This document shows positions 22,701-30,245 of a DNA stretch of 64,000 bases, one piece after another. Numbering within the stretch: position 1 is the first letter of the stretch; each line of letters begins with the position of its first letter. The notes beneath the pieces were generated by a model. That model was given only the letters and a program-made list of their open reading frames with translations, was not told the origin of the DNA and did not search any database. This DNA comes from Pyxicephalus adspersus (Eukaryota; Chordata; Amphibia; Anura; Pyxicephalidae): positions 45,821,603 through 45,885,602 of the forward strand of contig NC_092868.1 in assembly GCF_032062135.1 (NCBI RefSeq). Reading direction: 5' to 3'. The position numbers and the translations under genes are program-made.

Positions 22701-23410
22701 GCTGGCCATGGCAATGATCATCATATGTTGGGTGACCTATCTGGTGTTAGTGATCATGGGATAAGAGATTTTCATGGCTGCTGTCCTGTCCTCAAAATAT
22801 GCCCACTGTCTGCCCATTTCAGAGCATTTCAACTGCACATCTGTTTGGAAAGCAATATCATTTGGGTGAAAAAATTGGAATGCACGTACTGACTTGGTAT
22901 TAAACATACATGCTCCAGGCTATTGGCACTGTTAGTGAACTAGTAAGCTTTAATACAGATGTAAATAATTCAGATTTTACTGACTGGTCTGGATGAAAGC
23001 CTTGGAATCTGGATCTTAAAATCAAGTCAGTAATATCACTGTTGACTTAAAATGGGTGAGTGACAAGTGAGGACATTGTCATAAAGGGAATGTGCAATGA
23101 TGGAAAAATGTAAAAAAAAAAAAAAAAAAAAAAAGTTTGTCACCTGTCAGTCGATAGCTTTTTAATATGATTGTGTATGTGACTGACTGAAACAAATCTT
23201 TCATTGAATGATTAGCTGCATGGATATTTCTGTCAGCACAGTTCTTTTGCAATGTGACATGAAGTTGTAGAAGCCACTTCCTTTGCTTTCATATAACACA
23301 TTCTTGAATTCATCTTCCAGGTTCGGGAGGTCCGCAAGGAGGAGGCCAGATACTCAGGAGAAATATCTGGAATCCGCGCAGGAGTTAAGAAGAGCATCAA
23401 GCTTAAATAA
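10116..23410 (+). CDS. UTP3: UTP3 / SAS10, small-subunit processome component (complete, 16 coding exons)
   Basis: Exons: 10116-10132, 12972-13056, 13151-13207, 13744-13800, 14848-14995, 16277-16351, 17242-17366, 18035-18181, 18622-18693, 19175-19215, 19301-19397, 19587-19727, 20512-20624, 20715-20775, 21274-21381, 23321-23410. They total 1434 bp (477 residues, close to the 479 of human UTP3) and every junction keeps frame. An acidic tract spans residues ~73-120; the Sas10/Utp3/C1D domain ~225-305, including KESPELLELI and GHPVIERLVTYRN; and the basic C-terminal Sas10 domain ~400-477, with AKRAITYQIAKNKGLTPKRK and ending IRAGVKKSIKLK. The yeast and human proteins act in the nucleolus in the U3 snoRNP-containing processome for early 18S rRNA maturation. 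It converges with PPCS and probably shares a promoter with CCDC30. Confidence 0.96.
10624..10692. repeat. Microsatellite (TG)n(TA)n in UTP3 intron 1
   Basis: A tract of about 8 TG dinucleotides followed by about 20 TA/AT dinucleotides. Confidence 0.9.
10745..11150. repeat. CpG-containing interspersed repeat, family T
   Basis: Rich in cgatcgt/aacgatt motifs, with tgtgtgtacgtagct at its right end. Shorter relatives at 38930-39060, 45503-45660 and 51028-51345 share gtgtgtac-type ends, gttcattcatgcat(c) and gacaattattgcacat. Probably one non-autonomous family; class unknown. Confidence 0.5.
11150..11365 (-). repeat. Interspersed repeat, family G (opposite strand copy)
   Basis: Carries gatctcgcactgcacaggtg, tgcgcatgcctgagatcata and aggctcctgggatgccctgt, the reverse of the copy at 61130-61385. 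Confidence 0.6.
11371..11620. repeat. Repeat with palindromic AATACA core, family N
   Basis: ttgtattggactcaatacag followed by tgtattgagttcaatgcaaa forms a direct/inverted pair, then a GC-rich segment with ggaaaccccggagatcgtca and ggagctgcggggaccgg. The same arrangement, reversed, is at 25590-25745 in the PPCS intron, and a relative at 29096-29230. Confidence 0.6.
11670..11808 (-). mobile_element. hAT-like MITE, family H1
   Basis: Starts cagtattctccccagccccg and ends ccgggttaaacactg; reverse orientation relative to the copy at 47711, where an 8-bp target duplication is visible. Confidence 0.65.
12743..12886 (+). mobile_element. hAT-like MITE, family H1
   Basis: Starts cagtgctaaacccagatat and ends ggtcggagagaatactg, with aagtgctgggtggtgccccc inside. 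Ends 85 bases before UTP3 exon 2. Confidence 0.7.
12972..13056 (+). CDS. UTP3: UTP3 exon 2
   Basis: Acceptor ttatcttgtag, donor gtaata. One base completes the split Arg codon, then 28 codons encode a basic start (SRRLQKAKTDEF) and DESISNADIPSTKE. Confidence 0.85.
13151..13207 (+). CDS. UTP3: UTP3 exon 3
   Basis: Acceptor tatattgcag, donor gtaaat, 19 codons in phase 0: SSKYYNDEIDDYHEGKIK. This corresponds to the YYQDQVDDFHE-type motif of the mammalian protein. Confidence 0.92.
13744..13800 (+). CDS. UTP3: UTP3 exon 4
   Basis: Acceptor ctcgtttcag, donor gtaagtg, 19 codons in phase 0, including MEKGVKFDSDEEQVDSE; the SDEE stretch is a likely casein kinase 2 type site. Confidence 0.9.
14396..14812. 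mobile_element. Degraded SINE head and hAT fragment in UTP3 intron 4
   Basis: 14396-14480 resembles the SINE tRNA head (gggcagcaggatggctcaat, gtcagcgctcgg). 14690-14812 matches the middle of the hAT element at 37343 (gcatgcatggggagccaggt, gtcactcaaagaggaaaaaa). The latter ends 35 bases before UTP3 exon 5. Confidence 0.5.
14848..14995 (+). CDS. UTP3: UTP3 exon 5, acidic tract
   Basis: Acceptor tatcattgtag, donor gtgagtc, 148 bp ending in phase 1. Encodes DEVMPLDIP followed by an almost unbroken Asp/Glu run, then DQLSMGSDLDDRAKD. Acidic tracts at this position are usual in UTP3/SAS10. The GAT/GAA-rich DNA is prone to length change. Confidence 0.93.
15895..16085 (-). mobile_element. Interspersed repeat, family C (SINE/LINE tail-like)
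   Basis: aggttgaaaaaaggcatatg, tcaagttcaaccactaggga, aacatagttgatccagagaa and ggatgttccctggatcaac. The reverse complement of this order is at 49482-49675, so the two are copies of one family. Class uncertain. Confidence 0.6.
16277..16351 (+). CDS. UTP3: UTP3 exon 6
   Basis: Acceptor gtgacttcag, donor gtatgta, 75 bp, phase 1 in and 1 out. Encodes LPDALAWGQKKKIYYDTDY, the conserved WGQ(K/R)KK.YYDTDY signature of the family. Confidence 0.95.
16482..16617 (-). mobile_element. SINE tail copy, family S
   Basis: Reverse orientation: aaacaggttttttttacagc, gatatgcagcgttgtacatt, aaaggttgcaaatgacagac, ending gaagagcttacaatctagga. No tRNA head. Confidence 0.7.
17242..17366 (+). CDS. UTP3: UTP3 exon 7
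   Basis: Acceptor tttatttataaag (AAG type), donor gtaaatg, 125 bp. Encodes a Lys/Glu-rich helix followed by QKRLAQTLSEEDFGLDFIE, matching the Q.RLAQ.L.E.DFG motif of human UTP3. Confidence 0.93.
18035..18181 (+). CDS. UTP3: UTP3 exon 8, start of Sas10/Utp3/C1D domain
   Basis: Acceptor cacccttgcag, donor gtaaaat, 49 codons in phase 0. Contains EKMSDKEKRKLLKKESPELL and ELIQDLKQK, the conserved entry into the Sas10/Utp3/C1D helical domain. Confidence 0.96.
18259..18483. mobile_element. hAT-like MITE, family H2
   Basis: ggtgtttctcaacctcttta, aataactttcaggtcttcag, ggctataatgtctttatccc, then ctgacctgagag; the right end is truncated. Confidence 0.65.
18622..18693 (+). CDS. UTP3: UTP3 exon 9
   Basis: Acceptor ttttattttag, donor gtaagtg, 24 codons in phase 0: EEVKNELEPLLQMVKNGTI then PEGK. 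Core of the Sas10/Utp3/C1D domain. Confidence 0.95.
18895..19114. mobile_element. Foldback MITE, family P (full copy)
   Basis: Left tttattaaagctctcccagg and gattcactttcatcagtgaa; right ttcactgatgaaagtgaatc and ctgggagagcttttaataaa. Arms match over about 90 bases. Lies between UTP3 exons 9 and 10, ending 60 bases before exon 10. Confidence 0.82.
19175..19215 (+). CDS. UTP3: UTP3 exon 10 (41 bp)
   Basis: Acceptor tgttttttag, donor gtaagta, 41 bp ending in phase 2. Encodes GSAYIRTKYQLYM, with an Asn codon split AA|T into the next exon; matches human G.QYLRTKYNLYLN. A polymorphic-looking A run (19144-19154) lies just upstream. Confidence 0.94.
19301..19397 (+). CDS. UTP3: UTP3 exon 11
   Basis: Acceptor ctttttctag, donor gtgagtg, 97 bp. 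Encodes YCTNISYYLFLKAKRLP then GHPVIERLVTYRN, among the most conserved blocks of the family. Confidence 0.96.
19587..19727 (+). CDS. UTP3: UTP3 exon 12
   Basis: Acceptor tatcattccag, donor gtaaaat, 47 codons in phase 0: LINELAAVDERLSPEIHLLL, then a less conserved Lys-rich linker ending KASKKVAVK. Confidence 0.94.
19979..20432 (-). mobile_element. Degraded Tc1/mariner remnant in UTP3 intron 12
   Basis: Ends cagtatatggtcaaaagttt(g)tgtacac and ggtgtccacatacatgaagt match the usual TATGGCCAAAAGT.TGTGGACAC-type inverted ends. Inside, tcagagctctgtacta, gagctatggtggagcagaaa, ctgttgccacaaag and cacttcactgga follow, in order, the antisense strand of a Tc1-type transposase frame. Heavily decayed, no open frame. 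Confidence 0.6.
20512..20624 (+). CDS. UTP3: UTP3 exon 13
   Basis: Acceptor tatttaatgcag, donor gtatgta, 113 bp ending in phase 2. Encodes RPLEEADSDLDEDDALNYY followed by a charged helix ending RKRGEKET. The exact donor follows from the need to give Ile-Asn-Glu across the junction. Confidence 0.92.
20715..20775 (+). CDS. UTP3: UTP3 exon 14
   Basis: Acceptor after a T run (tttttttag), donor gtaaca, 61 bp. Encodes NEMLTEEELDPNAKRAITYQ, where the C-terminal Sas10 domain begins. Confidence 0.95.
21274..21381 (+). CDS. UTP3: UTP3 exon 15
   Basis: Acceptor cttctaatttcag, donor gtatgtt, 36 codons in phase 0: IAKNKGLTPKRKKIDRNPRV then KHREKFRRAKIRRKGQ. Very basic and nearly invariant between vertebrates; likely RNA-contacting and nucleolar-targeting. 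Confidence 0.97.
21858..22010 (-). mobile_element. SINE tail copy, family S
   Basis: Begins with the (AAT)n-type tail (aataataattattattacta), then acaggatttatatagcgtgg, cacagtgctgtacattacaa, ggttgcaaatgacacacagg, ending gaagagctta. Confidence 0.7.
22317..22478 (+). mobile_element. hAT-like MITE, family H1
   Basis: Starts cagtgttcaacccagaatgt, contains aagctgggtgtgaagaagct and ends ggggctggggagaagattg. Confidence 0.68.
23321..23410 (+). CDS. UTP3: UTP3 exon 16, C terminus and stop
   Basis: Acceptor catcttccag, then 29 codons and TAA: VREVRKEEARYSGEISGIRA followed by GVKKSIKLK. The terminal SGIRAGVKKSIKLK is a hallmark of UTP3. Confidence 0.97.
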   Translation, partial: VREVRKEEARYSGEISGIRAGVKKSIKLK

Positions 23411-23438
23411 CACCTTTGTGCAATATATTATATTTTAT

Positions 23439-23444
23439 ATTAAA
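23439..23444 (+). terminator. UTP3: UTP3 polyadenylation signal ATTAAA
   Basis: ATTAAA lies 29 bases after the UTP3 stop, with a T/G-rich stretch (ttgtaagtgtgcttgttggg) about 15 bases further on, as expected of a downstream element. It implies a very short 3' untranslated region; no stronger signal was seen nearby. Confidence 0.5.
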
Positions 23445-24114
23445 TACATCTTCTATTTGTAAGTGTGCTTGTTGGGTGGTTTACACAACTGAAAATTGTT
23501 TGATCTGATGTCAGGAATGGTTTGTAGATCATTGTTTCCATAATGTTTACCTATTGGAAATTTGGAAACAGAATTAAGTAAGTAGGTTTCAGGCAGCAAC
23601 ACCCCAGAACTACAGCAAGTATTGGGACATAAAACGTAAAACACAATGTGCTCAGTACGTTAGAATTGTTTGATTTAATTATAATAGGTTATGCTGCATT
23701 GATTTGAAGCAGCCAGAAAGACAACTGGATTGCGTTTAATAGAAAAATTAAGTAGTGTATTCAGGTGTACTCCGCAGCATGGAACACAAGCATGCGTGAT
23801 TCCTACATGGCCGCATGCAACTTGGGGATTTCCAAGGATTGCAGGGGTTGTCCATGGATATCAGCTGCAGGAAATGTAATGTAAGATGTACACTTTCCTT
23901 TTTTGATGTGGTTTGGTGGCCATAAAACATAGTTCAGGTTACTAGCTCAGCCATAGTCACTGAAGCACAGAACAGTAATCATCAACCACACTTTAATGGC
24001 CCTATCTTTAACTATGTCTTATGGCCACCACATATGTCATCCCAATGATCTCTTTCAAAATAAATGGAGATGATAGGAACAGAACAGATGAATAATGGGT
24101 GTTTTTAGCACATG

Positions 24115-24262
24115 CAGGGAGTCTATTCATAAAGCAGTAAATCTGACATTCACTGAAACATTCCTGGGTGCAGAATCAGTTACTGCTATTGAAACACATG
24201 GACCTGAAAGATTCTACACCAGTGAATGTCATATTCACAGCTTTATAAATAAAGCCTAATTT
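24115..24262. mobile_element. Palindromic MITE, family Q
   Basis: gagtctattcataaagcagt, tctgacattcactgaaacat, then in reverse ccagtgaatgtcatattcac and tttataaataaagcc, with a central tactgctattgaaacacatg. A relative is at 6840-6970 (tttataaaacaggaaatcag ... gggggaatgtctgattccc) and a weaker one at 39154-39300. Downstream of PPCS, and carries the nearest minus-strand AATAAA to that gene (24260-24265). Confidence 0.55.
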
Positions 24263-24773
24263 ATTTGTTAAGTCTGTACTTAGAAGAATAAACAGGCTGG
24301 TTTGTAGAATAGAAAAATCAAAATGATATTTTCCAGTACCTTTACAGATCTACACAGCGTGACAAATACATGAATGAACTGACAATCAGATACCATGAAT
24401 GTATTTGCCTGAGAGCTATTACCTGGGTGTCCAGGGTTGTTCCATCTTTTTTCCTAGACTTGCAGATTTAAGTTACCCCAAGATTGGCTTTCTTCTCATC
24501 TTTTCCCCAAGTCTGCCCCCTTTTTGGTCCCACAGATTTCTCTGACTTGTTAGGGAAATTAGCAGATGCATAATGCTCATTCCAGCACCAGCCATGCAGC
24601 ATAATGCGCAGAGGGGAATCACCATGGACGGAATAGCCGATTAGCTGGACAATGAGCCATACTTTGTAAAGGGGGTTGATAGTTATATCATCCTATACAG
24701 CACCTTCATAATCATAAATTGCAGTAGAGAACCCTGACCCATGAAGAGTCTGAGCCCACCAACCTTAGGATTG

Positions 24774-25103
24774 CTAGGGGGAATTTGTCTGCCCAATGAA
24801 ATGTGTATGCCGGGAGGTCAAGTCACTGATAATCTTATCCTCAATTTCTACGCCTAAACTCTCCTCTTCATCGGACACGGAGAGCTTTGCCTCTTCAGTG
24901 TTGGTCACAACCATCACGTAGGATCTCCTCGTGTCCAACACGTTGGCCACCACAACCTGGTGATGGTAAGTTGCCAGGGCTTTGCGAGCTCTCTCTATTA
25001 ATATCTGTGGGTCGGTTTCCAGTTTAAAAGAGATCACAAAGGCTTTGGGAGCCCAATCTTTGACCAATGGCGACAGCATTTTAGGAACCATTTTCATTGT
25101 AAT
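24774..25103 (-). CDS. PPCS: PPCS exon 3 and stop
   Basis: Acceptor tttgcatttcag, then 109 codons and [55 protein letters not shown], a more variable tail and RHTHFIGQ near the end. Matches the C-terminal dimerisation and active-site half of animal PPCS. Confidence 0.96.
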   Translation of the reverse strand: MTMKMVPKMLSPLVKDWAPKAFVISFKLETDPQILIERARKALATYHHQVVVANVLDTRRSYVMVVTNTEEAKLSVSDEEESLGVEIEDKIISDLTSRHTHFIGQTNSP

Positions 25104-25760
25104 CTGAAATGCAAAGAGAAGGACAATGCTTGGGTTCAATAGAATAAAACAACTGCAAAACCTCCCCCCACCTGTACTCCTGCCTGTGACCCCACTGGAG
25201 AAATCAAAACCATCCCTGGTCCTGTCTGTATAGCAGGGGCCCTGCCAATGCATTTCTCGGTTCCCCTTTCTGGTGTGTATAAGGCACAGGCTGCGGGTTA
25301 CCCTGGTACCCCAACATCTGAAAACAAAAAAATTTCCTTCCATTCCAACCTTTCATGATAAATAAGATTTGCTGACACTGAGAACCAGCTTCCCCAAAGA
25401 AAACTGGTGCTAAGGGAACACGTAGGCTGCCATTGCTGACCTTTGCCAACCCAACGGCTTCATTTTTGAATTACTAAGACTGAAGAAGACAATCATAAAC
25501 GTAACACAGCAAACAAGGAATCGCTTACAGGTTTGATGTGTATAACCTAAAAAAAAAAAAAAAAAACTATTACCTTGCTCCGTTGGCATCCTACTGGTCC
25601 CCGCAGGTCCTGGGGACACATCCATCTTCTTCGATTTCCAGCCAGCGAATGCAGAGATGATCTCCGGGGTTTCCCGGTGATGGTGGTGCGGGCGGATCGG
25701 ATTGTATTGGATTCAATACAAATAGCTGTATTGAGTCCAATACAAAGAAATCTCCATATA

Positions 25761-25792
<32 letters not shown>

Positions 25793-28491
25793 GCTACTGT
25801 ACAGTTATATTACATGTTTAACTGTTTTATTTATTTTAACAGATTTTTGTGTTTTTTTTTAATTTAAAGTTTTTTATTAAATTTAATAAATGGTTGACAT
25901 ATTTCAGTAAGTTATGACTAAGAATTATAGCCTACAACGTAAAAAATTTTTCCATGCAAACAAAATGTAACGCTTTTTGCATGGAAATGTGGTCAGAATT
26001 AGAATGCTAGGGGGGCTAACTAATAGTAAATTACTTTTAAGAAATCCATTCCAGGTTTGCTGGATCATTTAGGTTCACTAATGTAATTGTATCCTCTTCA
26101 GCCATGGAGAGCTTTAATAAATCAGGCCCAATGACTCAAAGCAATGTCAGCAAACACAACCAGCTAATTGGCATTTTTCCAAGGAGATTCACAATGGCAG
26201 CCCACACGTTTCTCTCAGTAACAATGTATAATAATTGTGATTTGTTTGAGCAGTTGATAATAAATCAGCTTTGCTGGAAGATTACTGAATACCTGCAGTG
26301 GACCACTAGAGGACTGAATCTTATGTTCTGGCATCTCTGACGCTGGGATGTAGAAGTCAGACACTGCTGCAGCCAGGTAGAACATGGCGTTGGATCCTAA
26401 AATAAAAGAGAAATCAGAATATGAAAAGGGTTATAAAATAAGCAACAATGTAGGATTTTATCTCCAAACTGCTCGTACAGTCTTTATGGACTGTAACCTG
26501 CATAGGCCCTGGTCCTCTCTTCTGGTGGCATTGTTTTACTTTTATATTATTAATAAACAGGATTTATATAGTGCCAACATATTACGCAGCGCTGTACATT
26601 AAATAGGGGTTGCAGATGACTAATACAGACAGTGATACAGGAGGAGAGGACCCTGCCCCGAAGAGCTTACAATCTAGGAGGTGGGGGAAGTATCACACAA
26701 TAGGAGGGGAGATATGTAGTGAGGGTTTTAGAGACAGAAAAAGACGGGCAGGTGAGTATGAAAAGATGTGTTTTGAGTGCTCTTTTAAATGAGCAGAAAG
26801 TAGAAACAAGCCAAATAAGACGAGGAAGATCATTACAGAGAGTCGGGGCAGCTTTAGAAAAGTCTTGGAGCCGTGCGTGTGATGAGGTTATGAGTGAGGA
26901 ATTCATTAGTAGGCCATTGGAGGAGCAGAGAGAGCAGCTGGGGGAGTATTTTTTTATACCCCAAACCCCAGTGCTGTGCCCATCTATGGGGTTGAGGACA
27001 GGAAGCCAACTAGGCATACACAAGAAATGCTGAAACTGGAAGTCCCCCCCCCCACCCCTCCATACTGCCCTCGCCCATCCAGCAGCTGGCTTCCCCTTTA
27101 TGTCCACTTGGTAGGCTGAGAATCTCTAAATCTCCCAGACAGGAAGGGGTGGTAGGTGATTGTAGTGACTTTGGGTGCAATGCCCACCTAGCAGGCTGAG
27201 GACCTCAACATCAACCAGACAGGCATGGGAAGGTATCCGGGGTCACCCTGGGTCATCATAGCAAACTCCTCTACACCACATAGGAAGGAAGGAGCAGGTA
27301 AGTATCATATTTCACCCTGGGTGAGGATCTCTATGCCAGAGTCTGAGGTCACGCCAGGTGTGGTACCCACTGAGCCTGAGGATTTCTACATCACAGAAAG
27401 GGGTAGGTGGGGGCCCATAGTGAGCTCAGGTGTAATACCAACCTAGGAGGGTGATGACCTCTATACTGCCCACACAGGAAGTTGCAGGTAGGTGTCCGGG
27501 GTCACCCCAATGTAGTACTTATCTAGCAGAGTGATGTCCAGCAAGAAGGTGTAGGTAGGTGCCTATAGTCAGCTCAGGTGTAGTAGCTACCTAGGAGAGT
27601 GATGACCTCTATACTGCCCACACAGGAAGTTGCAGGTAGGTGTCCAGGGTCACCCCAATGTAGTACTTATCTAGCCTCTATGACCTCTATACTGCCCAGG
27701 AAGAAGGTGTAGGTAGGTGCCTATAGTCAGCTCAGGTGTAGTAGCTACCTAGGAGAGTGATGACCTCTATACTGCCCACACAGGAAGTTGCAGGTAGGTG
27801 TCCAGGGTCACCCCAATGTAGTACTTATCTAGCCTCTATGACCTCTATACTGCCCAGGAAGAAGGTGTAGGTAGGTGCCTATAGTCAGCTCAGGTGTAGT
27901 AGCTACCTAGGAGAGTGATGAATTCATACTGCCCAGCAGAAAGGTGCAGGTAGGTGCCCATGGTCACCCAGGATAGTACCTACCTATTGGGCTGAGGGCC
28001 CGGGCAGCTGCCAGCAGTAGGTGCAGGTAATCGGACAAGGTGTGGAATTCCAGGGCCATCATCCTCCCGGATCCCTTCACCCCCTCATACTCCTCCAGGA
28101 TCTGCAGTATCCCAGGCAGCAGGCTTGGCTCCGCTTCTACCCGAGGCTCCTCCCCCGCGGTGCCGGGCATGAGGCGGAGGCTGTCCAGCCAGTTCTGGTT
28201 GCTGTAGCGGCGGCTGTACGGGAAGAGGGAGCGGTGCCGGTGCAGGAAGATGACGGCGTAGCCGGCCCGCAGGAAATACTCGGCTGAGGCGGCTCCTCTC
28301 CGGCCGCTGCTGAAGTTATCCAGGAAGCGCACGGTGCGGGACTCCAGCGGAACCTTAGTGCCCCCAGAAGTGATGAGAACCACCCGCCGCCCCTCCGAGC
28401 CGTGTCTCTGAGCGAACGCTTCCATAGCCCGGCTTGCTTCCTCCACGTCGGCCTGCGGAGGCGCGAAGTCCAGCCGGAGCTGCTCCGCCAT
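24774..28491 (-). CDS. PPCS: PPCS, phosphopantothenoylcysteine synthetase (complete, 3 exons)
   Basis: Exons 27984-28491, 26293-26396 and 24774-25103 give 942 bp (313 residues; human is 311) with phases 1, 0 and stop TAG. PPCS condenses 4'-phosphopantothenate with cysteine using a nucleoside triphosphate (ATP in the animal enzyme), the second step from pantothenate to coenzyme A, as a cytosolic dimer. [10 protein letters not shown] (residues 41-50) and [10 protein letters not shown] (54-63) form the nucleotide-binding start of the Rossmann-like fold. Exon 2 carries [20 protein letters not shown] and HKIQS. Exon 3 has [20 protein letters not shown] and the HQVVVAN motif near the active site. 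The family start motif, M and a short acidic helix, fixes the start at 28491. Exon 1 is strongly GC- and CpG-rich. The gene converges with UTP3. Confidence 0.96.
25540..25800. repeat. A-run, family N repeat (reverse) and (TA)n in PPCS intron 2
   Basis: A run at 25549-25566; family N from 25590 (cgcaggtcctggggacaca, tctccggggtttcccggtga) to the palindrome ttgtattggattcaatacaa / tgtattgagtccaatacaaa at 25697-25745; then a (TA)n tract to 25792. Confidence 0.65.
26036..26131. mobile_element. Foldback MITE, family P (right half)
   Basis: agaaatccattccaggtttg, ttcactaatgtaattgtatc and ggagagctttaataaatcag; only the right arm remains. Confidence 0.6.
26293..26396 (-). CDS. PPCS: PPCS exon 2
   Basis: Acceptor cttttattttag, donor gtattc, 104 bp, phase 1 to 0. 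Encodes [20 protein letters not shown] then [25 protein letters not shown] is the invariant synthetase motif; the Lys of HKI matches the catalytic-loop lysine region of CoaB/PPCS. Not an open frame of 60 codons, so easily missed. Confidence 0.95.
26545..26680 (-). mobile_element. SINE tail copy, family S
   Basis: Best-preserved tail: ttattaataaacaggattta, gtgccaacatattacgcagc, gctgtacattaaataggggt, tgcagatgactaatacagac, ending gaagagcttacaatctagga. In PPCS intron 1. Confidence 0.75.
27105..27985. repeat. Degenerate minisatellite in PPCS intron 1, abutting exon 1
   Basis: Imperfect units of about 75-80 bp, forming higher-order ~150-bp units in the newest part: gatgacctctatactgccca recurs at 27453, 27601 and 27759. 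Units share caggtaggtgtccagggtca and tagtacttatctagc, ending at gatagtacctacctattggg, which is the PPCS exon 1 donor itself. Left-hand units (27105-27440) are more diverged than those near the exon. Confidence 0.8.
27984..28491 (-). CDS. PPCS: PPCS exon 1
   Basis: From ATG to GCCCAATAG|gtaggt, 169 codons plus one base. Contains [36 protein letters not shown] and, at its end, [21 protein letters not shown] content is far above the surroundings, consistent with a CpG-island promoter overlapping exon 1. Confidence 0.95.
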
Positions 28492-28802
28492 GGTGAGCCC
28501 GGAGACCTGAAGTACAGAGCTGTCACCTTACAGGAGCGTGCTGCTGCGCCTTCTGCGTCACTTCCGGCGTATGCAGACTTTCCTGCCGCCATCTTTAAAT
28601 TGGGCAAACGCCAGTTAACCTCTAAAGAAGACAGTGCAGTATTTTTCATGAACACTAGATGGCGCTCAGTTCAGCAAAACTCCCAGCTGCACTGTCATGC
28701 TGTCTGAGGCTTCCATACTTTGGGATTGTCAAGCATGCAGCAAGTAAAGTCAGAACTGATCTGCTTGCTTCTGCAGCTCAGTATTAACTAAGTACAATAT
28801 TA

Positions 28803-29092
28803 ACCTCCTGGGTGGTTTATTTCTGTTTGGATTTATATGTCTAAAAGCGGTACATTGTCTTTCATGAAAATTTATTTTACAGTATAATAGTATATTTACT
28901 ATATAATAGTAGAGTATAATAAAGTTTGAAACACAAAATCATGTCAAAATAATAAATTAAAAACAAATACATTTATTAATAAACTTTGACATGGTTTTGT
29001 ATTTCAAACTATATTATACTCATACTAAAATATTAAACCGTAAAATAAATTTTCAGGAAGGACAATGTACTGCTTTTAGACAAATAAATCCA
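28803..29092. mobile_element. Foldback element with ~110-bp inverted arms
   Basis: Left arm has tgtctaaaagcggtacattg, catgaaaatttattttacag and tttgaaacacaaaatcatgt; the right arm reads the reverse (acatggttttgtatttcaaa, gtaaaataaattttcaggaa, caatgtactgcttttagaca). The left edge is ttaacctcctgggtgg, which could be a TTAA-flanked piggyBac-like end, but the right edge does not clearly match. Confidence 0.65.
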
Positions 29093-29663
29093 GCGTATTG
29101 CATTCAATACAGTTATTTTGTATTGAATGCAATACAAAATAATTTAAAATTCTCGCCGTGCCCCCAGTGATGGCCACATGCACCAGCGACACAGGGAACT
29201 CCGGCCGGGAGAACCAATCAGAACAAGAGGACATTGCCCAAGGATGGGATCTGACCAGCAGGACACTGGAGGACGCCTAATAAACTAAATGTTGATTCAC
29301 ATTTTGGTTGTGAATAAACATTTAGTTTTATGCACAAGGCTACTTTCTCCATAGCACAGAGCTAGAAGCTTCATATGACTGTGTGATGCTGGGGCTTCCA
29401 TGCACTGCAAGACTGGTGACTAAAGAAGAGTTTAAAATCATGTTCCATTGTCACCTCATCCACATCCAGTCTTTGTTGCAGAGCCACCAGTCAGAACATT
29501 GAGCAGCAACACATCACCAAATCTTCTGAACCCAGATGCAGCAACGCCTGAGATCTCACACTGCAGATATACAGCTATGAGGCCCAGGCACCCTCACCTA
29601 CCAAGGAGTGCCCTGCTAAGGAAGGGATCTAACCTCAGGTATAGTACCCACCCAGACAGGAAG

Positions 29664-29910
29664 TCAAGTGCTAGTGTAGTACCCACCTAGCAGCCGGAGG
29701 ACCCTGCTAGGCAGGAAGGGTTCAGTGTCTAAGGTCACCCCAGTATAGTAACTACCAAACAGGCTGGGGGCCTGGGCAGCTGCCAGCAGTAGGTGCAGGT
29801 AGTGGAAATTTAGGGCTATCATAATCCTGGCCTTCACCTTCTCATATTCATCCAGGACCGGCACTATCCCGGGCAGCCGGCTCCTCCTTCCAGGTGTCTG
29901 TACAGCAGAG
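29664..29910 (-). pseudogene. Truncated duplicate of PPCS exon 1 (3' part) with flanking intron repeat
   Basis: Minus-strand translation around 29745-29905 gives RLPGIVPVLDEYEKVKARIM, then [21 protein letters not shown], clearly related to the end of PPCS exon 1 ([36 protein letters not shown]). It lacks the codons for LSD plus a neighbouring residue, keeps no other PPCS exon, and its donor position reads gtagttac. The sequence beyond the copied donor (29640-29760) matches the intron 1 minisatellite, so exon end and intron start were duplicated together, about 1.3 kb upstream of the real gene. Not expected to be functional. Confidence 0.8.
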
Positions 29911-30245
29911 AAAGCGGTGTCTCCAGGCTGGACAAACTCTTTCCCCATCCCTCACATTCTCATTTGAAACATTTTTGTTGCGTACATGTTATGTTCAGGA
30001 CCATTTTTGGTCACGTGATGTGTACACAGATCAGCACTCCTAGAAGGGATTTCTCAGCAAAAAATGCAGCACAGGGTAAGTTTACATTCTCCCTTACCAG
30101 TAACATTTATTTCAATATAGAGAATGGCAACAGGGCCACTTTAAGGCGGTCAGCTCATCTCATCAGCGATATCGTCATATTTAGGTATTGCATATACAGG
30201 CTCTGCTTCCTCCTTAGCAGTCCTGAATGATGATTATACATTTAC

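Noticed and set aside
28021..28287. Plus-strand and second-frame open frames over PPCS exon 1
   Set aside because: High GC content removes stops from all frames; only the minus-strand PPCS frame has family motifs.
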